Source: Ditylenchus dipsaci
Taxonomy: Eukaryota; Nematoda; Chromadorea; Rhabditida; Anguinidae
NCBI GenBank assembly: GCA_004194705.1
Contig: SADC01000282.1
Span: forward strand, 124,001-188,000
Reading direction: 5' to 3'
Length of the DNA: 64,000 nucleotides
Part shown: in pieces, positions 1 through 10,699 of the stretch
Numbering within the stretch: position 1 is the stretch's first letter
Layout: each line of letters starts with the position of its first letter
Translations under genes and position numbers: made by a program
The notes under the pieces: generated by a model
Told to the model about the DNA's origin: nothing
Databases searched by the model: none
Seen by the model: the letters and a program-made list of their open reading frames with translations, nothing else

Positions 1-597
1 GCAATGGCCGAGTGAAGCATTGTCATCAGGGCCAGCCACGTGATTAGTCCCATAGTGTAGTAGCCGATGGTCAATCCCTTATTTGAACGGCGGCTGGTTG
101 CTTGCGATGTTGATGGCTGTTCTTCTCCTGGGTGATTCTGGTTAATTGCCAGCTTTTTCTCAAGTTTAAGGCTATTCTGGGCAAGCGTCTGGTCAACATC
201 TTGGAAGGCGACTTCGGTTGGATTCCCCGCATCGTCTATGAACTCAGAAAAAGCTCTGGAACTAGCACACTTCGGAATAACCACAGTCAATTTGCCTTGA
301 TTGGGGAGACTGCTAAGCCCGTACTTGACTTCTTTCCATGTTTCTTGTTTAGCGGGCACAAAAGGAGGGACTACCAGTGCTACTTGGACTTCTTTGTATT
401 TCTGGAGCCACCGAATCAGCTCAAAGATTTGCTCTAGGATCTTTTTTGACTCTCCACCTGAACGTATCCAGTCTCTGCCTGTCCACACTACCAATAATTC
501 AGTGGAGCTCCCGAGGTACACGGTGTTCTGCACTTCTCCCTTCAGGTTTTCCATGACCGTCACTTCTTTGAAGTGTCCTCTGTGGTTTGCGGCATAA
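1..597 (-). CDS. 3' ORF of the BEL element: SGNH-like segment plus membrane segment (partial)
   Basis: An uninterrupted minus-strand frame runs from about 597 to the window edge, with a plausible ATG near 554. The first 70 residues alternate strand and helix: ELLVVWTGRDW, then a charged helix, then VQVALVVPPFVPA, the layout of SGNH/GDSL hydrolases (GxND block, helix, PP block). After a charged linker the frame ends in KGLTIGYYTMGLITWLALM, a likely membrane or signal-anchor segment cut by the edge. It lies 3' of the DUF5641 domain, where some BEL/Pao elements of nematodes and insects carry envelope-like genes. The family call is inference from pattern; the catalytic Ser-His-Asp set is not shown. 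Confidence 0.4.
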
Positions 598-1243
598 TCT
601 TGGCTACCGTGTCCCTATTATGACACTTTTGTGTTGACCAAGCTGGCTATAGGATAATGCTGCCGACATCTCATTTTGGTCAAGCTGAGTCCGAGTCTGA
701 TTGCCAGGCTGACAAACTGCTCTTGTGTCTCTTTATGACGAGCTGGCGGTGGAGTGAGCCTGGTCTGCACTGCTGCCCAAGTTTCTTTTGAAACGACTCA
801 AAGGCTACCTCGCAGCAATTCCGCCAGACATCTAACGAGTGTGTGACATCCTTTTCGGTGATCTGTGCATGGGATTCTGCTTCACCGTTCTGAGCCTCGG
901 TGCATAATCTTCAACCAGCACGGCTAATCTCATGGCTGGTAGTTTGATCGCTTCTTGTGCCATCTGTACAGCTAGCTCTAAGTTTTGCTGACGCAGTGCC
1001 CACCTTGTGACCACAACATGTAGGATAGTAGGGGCGAGCAGCCTCTCGATGCAGCCTACAGTTTGACGCTTTCTGATGGGTCGAATAGTAGATAGTACAT
1101 GCCACAAAGTTACAGGTTGCATTTACTGTGTTTACCGGTCTGATCACACGGTTTTGCCCACTCCCATCCTGTTGAAGTGCTGTCCCTGATGACCATTCTT
1201 CCCGTACTCAAAGTTGGATCTTGTTGGCCGCGATCCGACTTCC
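598..1243 (-). other. Broken coding-like stretch between DUF5641 and the 3' ORF
   Basis: No continuous frame survives. On the minus strand at 1140-911 a frame contains several cysteines (for example CNFVACTIYYSTH and YYPTCCGHK), and an overlapping shifted frame covers 1122-832. The stretch is probably retroelement coding sequence broken by indels. I see no independent host gene. Confidence 0.35.
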
Positions 1244-2017
1244 TCACTTCAGCTGTACCAAGATAAGGCTTGCGTTCACTGGCTTGGGAGCAGTTTCTTG
1301 GAGAGCGGGACCGGTGTTTCCTCCAATTTGCAGAAGACGACTCTGACTTGGTACTACCACTTGAGATTTCAGTTTGTTGGTGAAAGGATCTCTGGCTCTG
1401 GGCTTGGAATGGAGAGGGATAGATGGTAAAACCTGCCTTGCTGCTGGCTCAGATTCAATGCTCGAGGCATTCTTCTCGTCTTCTGCATGTTCTTCTTGTG
1501 CTAGCTCCGCAAACTCGTCATAATCTATTACTAGCTCATCCGTCTCCATAACTAAATTACAGATAAGTAGCTCGTTATTTTCTACGAGCTTGGTTTCGCT
1601 AGCTTTTTTGTGGGAGTCCCTGATTTCTAGCGGGTACATGTGGTTAATTGCTCTACGCCATTCTTTGAGGTCCTTCCCCATTTTCAGCATTGCTGAGCGA
1701 ATTTTTCCATCGGCACTTCTGACGAGATGTGTTATTCGCCCAGTCCTCCATTGGCTTCTTGGCGTGTCGTTCTCAAATACGAGAACGACCTCTCCCTCTA
1801 TCGGAGTGACAGACGCCACTTCAGATTTGGTTCGGCGATGAGTTTCTCTGAGTTCAGTCAAGTATATTTCAGAGAATTCAGTCCAGAATTTATCAAGTTT
1901 TCCGGCTGCCTTCTTGAGCATGTCTTCTAGCTTATCTCTTGTGGTCTGTCTCGGTCTCCACTCGTCATCATCTTCCCCGCACAAACGGCAAGCAAGTGTT
2001 GGCTGGATTTGCTTCAT
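1244..2017 (-). CDS. BEL/Pao pol C-terminal DUF5641 domain with acidic tail
   Basis: This 257-residue frame begins within the end of the integrase and contains the DUF5641 pattern of Pao-type polyproteins: a WRPRQTTRDKLEDML lead, a helix KLDKFWTEFSEIYLTELRE, then GEVVLVFENDTPRSQWRTGR followed by HLVRSADGKIRSAMLKM. In this superfamily the segment (V.i.e...R..W..G.I.....G.DG..R.a.v) follows the integrase catalytic core. The C-terminal 130 residues are acidic then Ser/Pro-rich and match nothing I know. It overlaps the preceding integrase fragment by about 50 bp in another frame, so the polyprotein needs a frame change here. Confidence 0.8.
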   Translation of the reverse strand: MKQIQPTLACRLCGEDDDEWRPRQTTRDKLEDMLKKAAGKLDKFWTEFSEIYLTELRETHRRTKSEVASVTPIEGEVVLVFENDTPRSQWRTGRITHLVRSADGKIRSAMLKMGKDLKEWRRAINHMYPLEIRDSHKKASETKLVENNELLICNLVMETDELVIDYDEFAELAQEEHAEDEKNASSIESEPAARQVLPSIPLHSKPRARDPFTNKLKSQVVVPSQSRLLQIGGNTGPALQETAPKPVNASLILVQLK

Positions 2018-3360
2018 AAGGGATCAAGAAGTCTACCGGTCTCAGGATTCTAGTCAGCTCGCCCTCAAGAATTGCAGTCAGGGGCCTAGAGTTAACTATC
2101 CCTTCTATTTCAGTTAGCAGTGTGTGTAGACTTTCTGCGCATACAGAGGAACGACCGAGTGTCTTTTGCATTGACTGCTTCACGCACTTCACCATTGATT
2201 CATAGAAGCCCCCGAACCATGCGGCTCTCTCTGGTATGAACTTCCATGTGATACCATGATTCGCTGCAAAGGCTTGTACTTCTCTGCTCGCATAGGTCTC
2301 TCTAAGCTGTCTTCGTGCCCCTTCTCTGCTTCTCCTTGCTTGCTCGCTTTTGTTGGCCAGACCTTTGAAATAGTGGCCGCTGCTGCCACGAAGTTGGTTC
2401 CATTGTCTGAAGTCATGGATTCCGGAGTTCCTCTTCTTGCTATGAACCTGCGGAAGGTGTGCAGGAACATCTCAGCCGAGCAGTCTTTCGCAACTTCCAA
2501 GTGTATAGCCCTGGTTAACCATACATGTATACAGCGATACCCATACCTTTTTCGGCTCTTGCTTCTTTTTGCTCTCAGGATCAGCTTCCACTTTAACTCT
2601 GAGTGGTCCGAAATAGTCCACCCGACGTTGAGAAATGGTCGGCACGCTGTGACTCTATTTGCTGGGAGATCTGGAGCTGGGGGCAAGGAATATGGCTGGA
2701 CCCGAAGCCTGAAGCACCTGACGCAACTTTTCCGAAGTATGGATGCAACTGCTCTTTTTCCTTGCGGCATCCAAAATCTTTGTCGCAGCATAGCAGTGGT
2801 CGTGTTGACAGCTGCATGGTGATTCTGCTCATGAACTTCTTGAGTGATAAGAGCAGCTTCTGTTGAGTCTTTAGGCAAGTAGATAGGCTGTTTGGCTTCG
2901 CTGTCTAATTCACTGTTGTTAGCCGACTGTTCAGTCGCAGAAGACCTTGCTTATCTTCAAATACATTTAGCTCTTGCATGACTCTTGCTGACAGAGGGTG
3001 GCTTTTTTGCATTTGTCGAAGCAAGTATTCCTCAGCCAATTTGAGTTCTGTTGCATTCAGCCAAGTGGAAGTTGGTGAAGTTTTCACCTCTTTCAGAAAC
3101 TTGCTTTCAGGATTGCTCTTTGACAGAACTTTCTTCTTCAGGAAACGGAGCACGAATGCGGCCGTCTTTTTTACTTTTTGCCACTTTGACCACTTCTCTG
3201 CTTGAATCAGTGGTGCTGGACGTCTTTCACTCGCGTTGGTAGTGACTTCTGGCAGTACTTCCTCTTCTATTTGCTCCACGTTTGTTGTCGGGCAATAGAA
3301 ACATTCTGGAACTGCCCATTCTGTCTTTGGGATTCTTAGCCACGAAGGCCTTTGAACCAC
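1968..3360 (-). CDS. BEL/Pao integrase (zinc-binding and catalytic core), frameshifted
   Basis: Fragments give a Pao-type integrase. The zinc-binding region has the histidines in HEQNHHAAV followed downstream by CVRC (about 2878-2700). The catalytic core shows VDYFGPLRV in one frame (near 2630), then RAIHLEVAKDCS and PESMTSDNGTNF in another, giving the first and second Asp of the D,D(35)E triad. The stretch SLHTLLTEIEGIVNSRPL (2195-1968) is the conserved post-core helix. At least two frame changes are needed between 2880 and 1968. An N-terminal piece at 3360-2905 links the RNase H to the zinc region. The product would integrate the element's cDNA; in this copy it is interrupted. Confidence 0.8.
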
Positions 3361-3607
3361 AGCTCGTTATCTACCAACTGATCATACGAGCAGCCTCTGG
3401 ACACTAAATCTGCAGGATTTTGCTTTGTGTTCACATAGCTCACAGCATAGGGCCGGATTTTTATCAATCGGTTTTGGATAAACTTTTCATTCTATCTCGG
3501 CTATTGAGCCAGCCAATAATGCATTGTGAATCGGTCCAGCACTGGATGTGATCGATTGGAACTCTAAGTTCTCTGATGACTGCCTCTAACATTTTCACGC
3601 CCCAGCG

Positions 3608-3982
3608 CTAATGCATGCAACTCCAGCTTGGGGATGGTTGCTTCAGCTGATTCTTTGTTGTGGTCGGTGCTCTTTTCTGTCTTCTTTTTCTTCTTAGTAG
3701 CTGTTGGCACCAGTCTGTTTTTGAAAAGGCTAAATTGCAATCTATGTTTTGGCCTTGGATTGTCCGAATGTAAAGAGCAGCACCGAAGGCATCTCCTGAA
3801 GCATCCGTGAAGCAGTGGATTTCAAATTTTTGGTCAGACATTTTACTGCTCCACAATCTTCTTGGAATCTTGAAGATTTTTTCTTCTTCCCAAGCACTGA
3901 CTAGTTTTTCCCATGCTGATTTAGTCGAGCTATCCAACTCATCATCCCAACCAAGTTCTTTGTCCCACAAAGTTTGCAGCAA
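3608..3982 (-). CDS. BEL/Pao RNase H fragment
   Basis: The frame contains the conserved lead-in helix (LWDKELGWDDEL), PRRLWSS, then FEIHCFTDASGDAFGAALY, which carries the first catalytic Asp of RNase H (TDAS). A Lys/Arg-rich stretch follows and then, in a shifted frame, IPKLELHAL with the conserved Glu (KLELxA) seen in Pao and Ty3 RNase H. The role would be removal of the RNA strand during reverse transcription. The domain is split by at least one frame shift. Confidence 0.75.
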   Translation of the reverse strand: MLQTLWDKELGWDDELDSSTKSAWEKLVSAWEEEKIFKIPRRLWSSKMSDQKFEIHCFTDASGDAFGAALYIRTIQGQNIDCNLAFSKTDWCQQLLRRKRRQKRAPTTTKNQLKQPSPSWSCMH

Positions 3983-4059
3983 TAGCTTTGGAGGTACTAT
4001 AACGGTCCAACTAGTCCTATCGGGTCAAATAGGCTTGCTACTGCGGATAGGATTGTTCT

Positions 4060-4932
4060 TTTTGTGCACTTGTCCTTTAGCTTTGGGTTTGGAAGTTGGA
4101 TCTCTAACAAGTCGGCGCCCGTATGCCAGCCGATTCCCAGTACTTTCACTCTGTCTTCTGTTAGTCTGTCTTTCTGGTTAAGCTTGTCGATTTCTTCTTT
4201 AGCATTTGATGCAAATTCTCGGAGATTAAATCCAGCGGCTTCAAAATTTTCTTGGCCTGGTGACAGATGCTGACCACTTCTGACGTGTTCTTGGCTGACA
4301 AGTTGATGTTGTCAACGTAGATGTCATCAATTATCTGTTAGCTAACTGGGAACCTTCTTTTTTGAGATGCTCGGTGATGGTAGCGGCGAGCAAGAAAGGG
4401 CTGGGTGCTAGTCCAAAAACCACTCGTGTAAATCGAAAGGTTTTCAACTCTCCAGTATGCTCAAAATTCTGGACGTCTGCAGGCCAGAGAAAACGCGTGG
4501 CATCGCGATCTTCTTCTTTGATGCTTATTTGTAAGAAAGCCTTTTCAATATCAGCTATTATAGCAATTTCACGGCTTCGAAATCGCATAAGCACACCCAT
4601 TAGCTCATTCAACATTAGAGGTCCTTTGTGTAGACATTCATTCAAAGCCCGGAATTGGGTGTTGCTCTTTGAAGATGCATCAAAGACAATACGAAGCTTG
4701 GTCGTATTTTGTTCTCCTTAAAGACAGCCTGATGTGGCAGATAGTGGACCGGGCCGTTTGCGTTTTCAGGACTTTTGACTTCTTCAATGATGCCTGAGTT
4801 GAACTGGTCCTGCAGAGTTTGCTCGTATAGCTGTAACCTTCCTGGCTTCTTTTTTAGTGATCGCACCAGTGATTGAAGTCGCCTAGTGCTAGTCCATAGT
4901 TGCAAGGCAAGTTTGGGAGAGGTTTGATCCAC
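4060..4932 (-). CDS. BEL/Pao reverse transcriptase with altered active site
   Basis: The frame at 4932-4642 carries the fingers region (YEQTLQDQFNSGIIEEV, then VHYLPHQAVFKENK). The frame at 4645-4331 carries the palm: LHKGPLMLNELMGVLMRFR, ADIEKAFLQI (first catalytic Asp) and FTRVVFGLAPSPFLLAAT. About 30 codons later, near 4310, the active-site loop reads DDIYVDNINLS, so the usual YVDD box appears as YVDN. Loss of that Asp should inactivate polymerisation, in line with a dead copy, although a single base error (GAC to AAC) could produce the same reading. The two long pieces overlap in different frames. Confidence 0.8.
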
Positions 4933-5133
4933 GGAAGGTTCACCTGGTACCGACCTTCACAAAACACTAAGTTCTCTTTGAAATTAGTCATTACCTCGTC
5001 TGCCTCCGAGATGTCCTCCAGGTCAGCTAAACCCGCTGCTTCTAGGCTGAAGAACTTTATCATGGACCTTTTGATGGTTGCCTCCTCTCTTCTTCTTCAG
5101 TTGGTATGTGTGGTAGCGCTGGCATGCATTGGA

Positions 5134-5646
5134 CTATGGAGTAGGACTCGCATTGAAGTTGTCCTTCTCCACGTATGAGATATCCAACTGCTGAGTCCAG
5201 TAGCACAAACCCGCTTGGAAGTCTTCGCAAAACCTGGATCTCGAACAGATCGTATTGGTCCACCCAATTAGTAGGTCTGGTTTTTTGGTGCAAACTGGCA
5301 GCAGTAGAGTTTCCTTGTTTAGGGCTTCTAAGCTTTCTGAAGTCAGCAAAGCCATCCGAGTGGGCGTAGGAACACACTCTTTCATTACTGTGGGGGTGAT
5401 CGTGATGTAGCCTTTGTCCTTTCTTTGTATGTGGATCTTCACTTTATTTGTGCTGTACAGTGTAGGACCTCTGCCCTTGTCGTTGATGCCCCACAGCTTG
5501 AACTCATCTTTTAGGCCATTTTTTAGCTTTAGCTTTTCTTTAACTTCTTCTGCAATAAATGTCTTATGTGACATGGTGTCGAAAGCCAGATAGGCTGGCC
5601 CTCGAAGATCAGGGTTTTCTGGATTAGCTGTAGTCCACTGCTGCAC
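5134..5646 (-). CDS. BEL/Pao aspartic protease region (DUF1758-like)
   Basis: A 170-residue frame begins near RGPAYLAFDTMSHKTFIAEE, matching the Pao protease lead where A.LDTGSQ.SFI.. is usual; here the expected DTGS reads DTMS, with the catalytic Asp kept and the Gly changed. Further along, KPDLLIGWTN matches the GxDxLIG-type segment that follows in this family. Together they support a DUF1758-type retropepsin that would cut the polyprotein. Downstream, overlapping fragments at 5377-4854 bridge to the RT in other frames. Confidence 0.7.
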   Translation of the reverse strand: MQQWTTANPENPDLRGPAYLAFDTMSHKTFIAEEVKEKLKLKNGLKDEFKLWGINDKGRGPTLYSTNKVKIHIQRKDKGYITITPTVMKECVPTPTRMALLTSESLEALNKETLLLPVCTKKPDLLIGWTNTICSRSRFCEDFQAGLCYWTQQLDISYVEKDNFNASPTP

Positions 5647-5705
5647 ACATGAATAGTGCGACTTTGGTTTGATTAGTTGCTAGTCCAGACACAAGTGTGG
5701 AGTTG

Positions 5706-7020
5706 CTAGACACCTGTGGTCCATCCTGGCTCGTGCAGAACAGGCGATTGTGGGTTTGCCTGCAGTAGTAGCATATCTTCTTCGAACACTACAGTCTCCG
5801 GCGGGGTGGCCTGGTCGGCAACAGTTAAGACATCTGTTGAGCTGTACAGCTTTGCCTTCCGTTGCTCTCCGGTGGTGTATTGGTCACAATCTGACGGCCA
5901 GTGAGACCCGTTGCACATCCAGCACGGGAATAGTCTCGTGTTCTCTGTGTTCGCTCTAGCTAGTGGACTTCTCTGACTAGGAAGAGAAGTAAAGTAGCTA
6001 CCTTGTGGTGGAGGTTGGAAGTCGAGCCTTGTGTGGTGTTTACCCAGTTGGAATTTATCGGTAGTGACTCCGCTTTGCTGCTGCTTGCTTTTTGGATTGG
6101 TTCTCTTTTTTCTGGAACTTTTGCTTTTTTGAGTCTCAAGAGGTGTTTCTTCTACTTCCTGAGAGCTGTATGCTTGACTTTCTTCTTTTTTCCCCCACTT
6201 TTGCTTTTGATGATCTTCTTTTCACTGAATGACAGCGAGCAGATACCCTGCAAGGCTTCTTCTTTTTCTAATAGGTTGCTAAGTGTTGCCACAAACTTGG
6301 TGGTATTCCAGTGCTTGTCATCTGCCTTTTTTCTAGATTTGCTTTAGCAGGTATTTGGCGTGCCTTTGTGAGTTTAATTTCTGTTCCAAAGACAACCATA
6401 TTGCTGGCACCTCGACTTCTTGTCCAATAGATTTCAGCTGGCGGACTGTCTTGTCTTAGAGAAAGCAGGAATTTCTGGCACTCTTCAAGCTTTGGCAGGG
6501 CTTAAAACTGACAAGCCGCTGGTGCAATTCTCTGATCACTGCATCTTGGTTGTTGTATTTAGCCGTGAGCAGATCTATAGCAGCTTTGTAATTCCTTGTT
6601 GGATAGGTAGCCCAGCAATAACATCTTTAGCCTCTTCTTCAAGCAATGACCGTAAGTAAGTCATTTTTCCACCTCTGTCAAACGTGTATTGTCGTGGACT
6701 GCTATGCAAAATAGCTCCCAAAATTCTCTCCACTCTGAACGGTGACCTTTGAATTTGTTGAGGAGCAGAGATGGTAGGTGGACTGAAGAAGCTGGGGTGG
6801 TCATATGTTGACTCACGGCTTTGACCTCCAGTTTGCTGTGTCTCTTCTTTATTTCAATCCTCCACCCAGTCAGCTTATCTTGTAGCTTGGTCATGAAGTC
6901 TGATGCCCGCTCTAGAGCAGCTTCTATTCCTTGTTCTGTCAAGAAAGTCTCAAAGGTTGCTGTTTCGTTTGCCCTTTCAGCTGCAGTTGCCTTGGTAATC
7001 ACTGAAGTATACTCGTCCAT
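5706..7020 (-). CDS. BEL/Pao gag-like region with CCHC knuckle, broken
   Basis: At 7020-6661 a 119-residue frame has a helical N-terminal half, then LPSLLLNKFKGHRSEWREF and WELFCIAVHDNTRLTEVEK, the DUF1759 signature of Pao gag (LPKi.LPkF.Gd...W..F...F...vh.n..L...eK). At 5918-5706 another frame contains CNGSHWPSDC with flanking residues, a CCHC-type zinc knuckle. The 700 bases between (6660-5920) are gag in pieces, with no long frame. The product would form the particle core. Confidence 0.75.
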
Positions 7021-8096
7021 AGCCTTTTCGGCTTGTCAATCTGGCCTTCTACTTGTTTAAGCTTCGTTTCCACTGTGGCTGCTACTGCTTCTATTCTCTG
7101 CAAGTTCTCAGCCAGGGACTGCTCTGCTCTTCTTGCCACTCATAGCTGTTGTTTTCTTGCTGCAGGACCTGCAAACGAGTGACTGCCAGCCGTATCTGGA
7201 CCGGAGGGTTGCTGACATCCTTGCTCAAACGCGAAGTTTGTTGGCACTGACTGAGGGTTGGTCTGCTGGGTTCACTAAAAAGGGGGTCTTTTTGCGACTC
7301 GAAGTCGACTTTTTTGACTTTTTAGCAAGCAAAACCAAGCACGCTTTTTATTTCTACAACAATAATAGGCGCGAAGCCTTCTCTGCTCAAAAATGGGCTT
7401 CTAGGGGACCTCCGGCACTAACAAGGAATATCACACGCGAAGTGCTGGTCCAAGCTAGGCTGGGAGGTCGGACTAATAGCCCAAAATCAAACTAACCTTT
7501 TGCTTTTCGGGCAGTGTCTCCTGCCAAGATCGCCACTTGTTCCGGTGGCTCGGCGCTGGTCTGGACGTCGGCTGGCCGGAACAGAGATTTTTCTCTTCTT
7601 GTGCTCGGGGGGCTGATGAGCCCGTGGAATGGAGGAGGTGGGCGCTTAATAGAAGCGCCTTTCGGCTAGAACAGAATAAAATTGCTGAATAAACAGCTAA
7701 AATCAATACGCAATAAATTGCTGTGAAAGCTTTATTTTCTTCTAATTCTAGTTTTAAACAATTTTTGCCGACTGAAAGATCCTTGTGGCTCTGGTGGCTG
7801 CCTCTCTGGCCTGCAGTCATAGACTGTAGTCCAGAGAAGCAGACGCACAAGCCCTACAACAACAAAGTAAAAGCTGTAATTATTTCTCCTGCATGCCTGA
7901 GAAAAGAAGTTGCGGCACGCAGGGGGGACAGGCACGCCTCATTGCGTCGAAGACGCAACAGTCATAAACTTTTCTCGAAATAATCAAAAAGAAGAGTTTG
8001 ACCTATTAAATGTAGCTAAGATTTAGGCTTACATTGTCAAGCTATTGTTGATGTAATTTGTTAAATGTTTGTTATGTTATTATCAATAAAGCTTTC
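7021..8096 (-). other. Leader and putative 5' LTR of the BEL element
   Basis: No credible gene is present. The part near 7021-7540 is the untranslated leader and start of gag. A primer-binding-site-like stretch sits at about 7518-7538. The segment 7540-8096 is GC-richer near 7500-7640 and AT-rich beyond, with AATAAA-like motifs on both strands, as LTRs often have. LTR limits cannot be set from a single copy. Confidence 0.4.
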
Positions 8097-8327
8097 TGAC
8101 GCCAATCAATTGTCGGGCAAAAAAATGCAAAAGCTCTTAAAGTTGCCCAAACAAACCAAGAAAATTATTTTTTTAGAAAAGTGTAATGACAGTTTTGTAG
8201 CCCTTGAAGAGCTTGGTTTTTCGGTTTTTTTGGTTTTTTGGTTCTTTGGTTTTTCGAAAACATTTATATTTACGTTCAAAATCAACAAGATAGAGAAATA
8301 TATGTGCTGACGCCAATCAATTGTCCG
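8097..8327. repeat. 19-bp direct repeats flanking an AT-rich segment
   Basis: The string CTGACGCCAATCAATTGTC occurs at about 8097-8115 and again at 8307-8325. Between them is 190 bp with a T/G-rich tract (repeated GGTTTTT units near 8213-8262). It may be a long target duplication around an insertion, or a local duplication. Confidence 0.5.
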
Positions 8328-8462
8328 CAACTGTATCTAAAAAGACCTGAAGTTGGATCGTAGAAAAACATTTCAAATTTTAAAAGTTCATTGCAAGACG
8401 AAAATGTTACTACCCGGGGACCACTACACCTACCTGAGTTCTCCAACCTGGTGCCACTACTA

Positions 8463-8792
8463 GGGTACAACAAAACCAAGTGGTCGTCCACTTGGAGCAA
8501 AAATTCTTTTTACGTTTTCATGCTTCAAAAACTGTTTACTGGACTTATTCGGGCCTGCTGAAGATGGTTTGATAATAGTAAAATAAGGTTTTGTATGGTA
8601 TTTGTTGAGTAATTGGGAGAACAATTGATTTTACGAAAACTCGATGCACCAAAACTTAAAAAAATACCCCAGAAAACGGCGTTTTACAATTAACAAACCA
8701 TCTTCAGCATGCCCGAATTAGTCCAGATGACAGGTTTGGAAACCCGGAAACGTAAAATTTTTTTGTTCCAAGTGATTTTGTTGGTACATGGG
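8463..8792. repeat. Foldback element with palindromic AAGTGG tip, copy 1
   Basis: Inverted repeat. The left tip contains CCAAGTGG-TCGT-CCACTTGG, itself a palindrome, and the right end carries TTCCAAGTG. Inside each arm are TTTTACGTTTTCATG and GAAGATGGTTTGATA or its complement. Related copies lie at 12165-12545, 12940-13205, 25495-25790 and 56280-56602, always with the same arm order. Confidence 0.75.
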
Positions 8793-8931
8793 CGATCCAG
8801 CGAAACTGTGGTCGGTTCATCTCCTATATAGTATTAAACTGTTTTGTTTGTCAAGGGCTCCTTTACGCCGTAGAAACTAGCTTAATGAAAAATAAAGTAC
8901 TTTAATTCAAAAAAAAACTATCTGCCACCAC

Positions 8932-8946
8932 CAGGGTTTGAACCTG
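8932..8946 (-). repeat. tRNA-like B-box remnant, possible SINE head
   Basis: On the minus strand CAGGTTCAAACCCTG sits inside GTTACAG...CTGGTGGTGGCAGA. Near-identical stretches occur at 13351-13365 and 56706-56720. The core fits the Pol III B box (GGTTCRANNCC) and TpsiC arm of a tRNA, but no full cloverleaf is seen. I read it as a tRNA-derived SINE remnant. Confidence 0.4.
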
Positions 8947-9172
8947 TAACTTCAAAAATAAAACTACCACCCGTAGCTTTCTGATGAGAAAATATTTGAG
9001 TTTGATTAAAATTTGTCCGGGGATATTGTGGCCGCGGGGATATTATGGCCCGGGATCTTGTGTCCGTGTCGAGAAATCATTGTTGTGCTGAAGCAGCTGA
9101 AGGAGCACATTTTTCTGATGACGCGATTCCTCGGATTCATCGGTGGTTCTTTCCGCGATACTGGCGGGTTAT

Positions 9173-9430
9173 CTAGAGTCGACTGTATACAGTTTACGGC
9201 ATACCGTATTTCCTAATAAGCGCCCATGATCTGATAAGCGGCCACCACCAACTTGAACACCCATATCTCAGCCTAGAGAGAATATTTTGCAATGCTGTTA
9301 CCGAGCTCTACCAATTCCATTTAATATATTTTGAAATTTTACCCAAAATTTTGAGATTGACCCCAAACTTTCAGATTTTCGGGGGTTTGAAAAATAATTG
9401 CCCATGGCCTTTATTAGATGAAATACAGTA
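9173..9430. repeat. Pogo-type end fragment and CCGTATTTCC foldback element
   Basis: Bases 9173-9190 read AGAGTCGACTGTA, the right tip of pogo-like elements found elsewhere here. Bases 9202-9430 form an inverted-repeat element: TACCGTATTTCC, AATAAGCGCC and TGATAAGCGGCC on the left, and GGCCTTTATTAGATG then AAATACAGTA on the right. The inner body (ATATCTCAGCCTAGAG..ATTTTGCAATGCTG, then GAGCTCTACCAATTCC) is shared with copies at 12546 and 46137. Confidence 0.7.
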
Positions 9431-10000
9431 TACAGGTTTTGACATCAATAATGAAAAGTTTGAAAATCCCCGCCAATTTTTTGTCTGCTGCTCAGTTAAC
9501 AAACAAATCACCACCGTTTTCTCACACAACTTTCGTAAAAATTTTTTGCTAAACGTTCATTTTATGTCACTCGGTTCCACTTCCAAACTTTGTGCTTTTT
9601 GTAGCTTATAAATCTCGCGTTCACAAGAAAAGATGTCTGCGAAAGAAATCGAGGCGACATAAAAGAAGTGGATGAAGTTCCCCGATCAGAGTGTGCAGGA
9701 ACTCCCATCACCGATCAGAACGTGAACAGTATGCCTTTTGTGTTGGGATTTTTTTGTCATGATATATTCAACCTATTAAGTGATGTCAAGCAAATCGAGC
9801 AGTTGTGGACTGATGGTTTCAAGTGCTACGTCTCGGAGGATTTTGATGCTGCTGTGGACAAGGCTGTCGATGGCTACCCAACTTTCGTGAGTCTCATCTT
9901 GACGTTGCTGTCTCTTAAAATTCAAATTTTTTAGTGCTAGGCTTTTGGTGAATTCGCTCCTCAGGGATTTCAGCTCTATTACTATTATGGTTGGTTTTGC
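9431..10000 (+). other. Possible gene fragment, not recognised
   Basis: A plus-strand stretch from about 9632 (ATGTCTGCGAAAGAAATCG) to 9890 has coding-like composition and includes VKQIEQLWTDGFKCYVSED and FDAAVDKAVDGYPTF, ending near a possible GT donor. A stop after nine codons from that ATG would need an intron or an indel. No domain is recognisable and no other exon was found. Treat as a weak candidate. Confidence 0.2.
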
Positions 10001-10149
10001 TCATTCCTCAATTACATCGTGTACCACTACTATTTTGTAGGTCGTAGCCTGGTTGAAATCGCTCGCTCTGAACATCATGCTGGTTAATCCGAAGACTGCC
10101 GAAAAGAGGATGATCATCTGCTGGAGAAGAAATCCAAGAGAAGGAAGAT

Positions 10150-10690
10150 GGTCAGGAAAAACAGGTGCGAGATCGATACGAGACGAGTAACGAGCAGCTC
10201 GTAAAATAGTACGTAGGACGAAGTGAAGTACGAGGCTCAAAAAATTACAATACAGGACGAGGCGTGGACGAAAGAGGCAAGGACGAGACGGAAGACGAAG
10301 AAAGACGACTCGTCCTAGCTATAATTTTCTTTATTTAATTTTTTTTTTTTACAACATTGTTTTTTCAAAAATTCCTATTATTTTAACCATTTTTAATCAA
10401 AGGTCTGATTTCTTATTGAAGCTCACATTGCAAAGTTCCGGTCATAAACCAGTAGTGGTTACAAGCGGAAAGAATCGTGTCTGTTATCATTCAAAACAAA
10501 AATTATATAAGCATTTAGTTAAAAATGTATCGATTTCAATAAAATACTCTTTTTTATTTTCTGAAACAAAGTACGGCAAAGTACGAGTAAAAAAACAAAG
10601 GACGAGAAAAGACGAGGACGAAAGACGAGTACGAGCGATTTCAAAAGTCGGTACGAGTACGAAGTAGAGGCCCGAAAATTTTTGGTACGA
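10150..10690. repeat. Degenerate GACGA-rich repeat
   Basis: Two clusters (about 10150-10315 and 10560-10690) are dense in GACGAG/TACGAG units with irregular spacing, separated by AT-rich sequence. They may be the two subterminal arrays of one element, as seen in other elements here, but I found no clean terminal repeats. Confidence 0.5.
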
Positions 10691-10699
10691 ATAACGAGA

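Larger units (their letters stand above)
1..8096 (-). mobile_element. BEL/Pao LTR retrotransposon, degraded, 3' end outside window
   Basis: Read on the minus strand, fragments follow the BEL/Pao order: gag-like region, CCHC knuckle, aspartic protease, reverse transcriptase, RNase H, zinc-binding integrase and the DUF5641 tail typical of this superfamily. A further ORF follows toward position 1, where the element runs off the window, so the 3' LTR is not seen. Near 7518-7538 the minus strand reads TGGCGATCTTGGCAGGA, which resembles a primer-binding site; if so, the 5' LTR lies at about 7540-8096. I could not prove LTR edges because the partner LTR is missing. Frame breaks are frequent. Some may be sequence error, since the conserved genes here show the same indel type, but the altered RT motif suggests real decay too. 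Confidence 0.85.
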
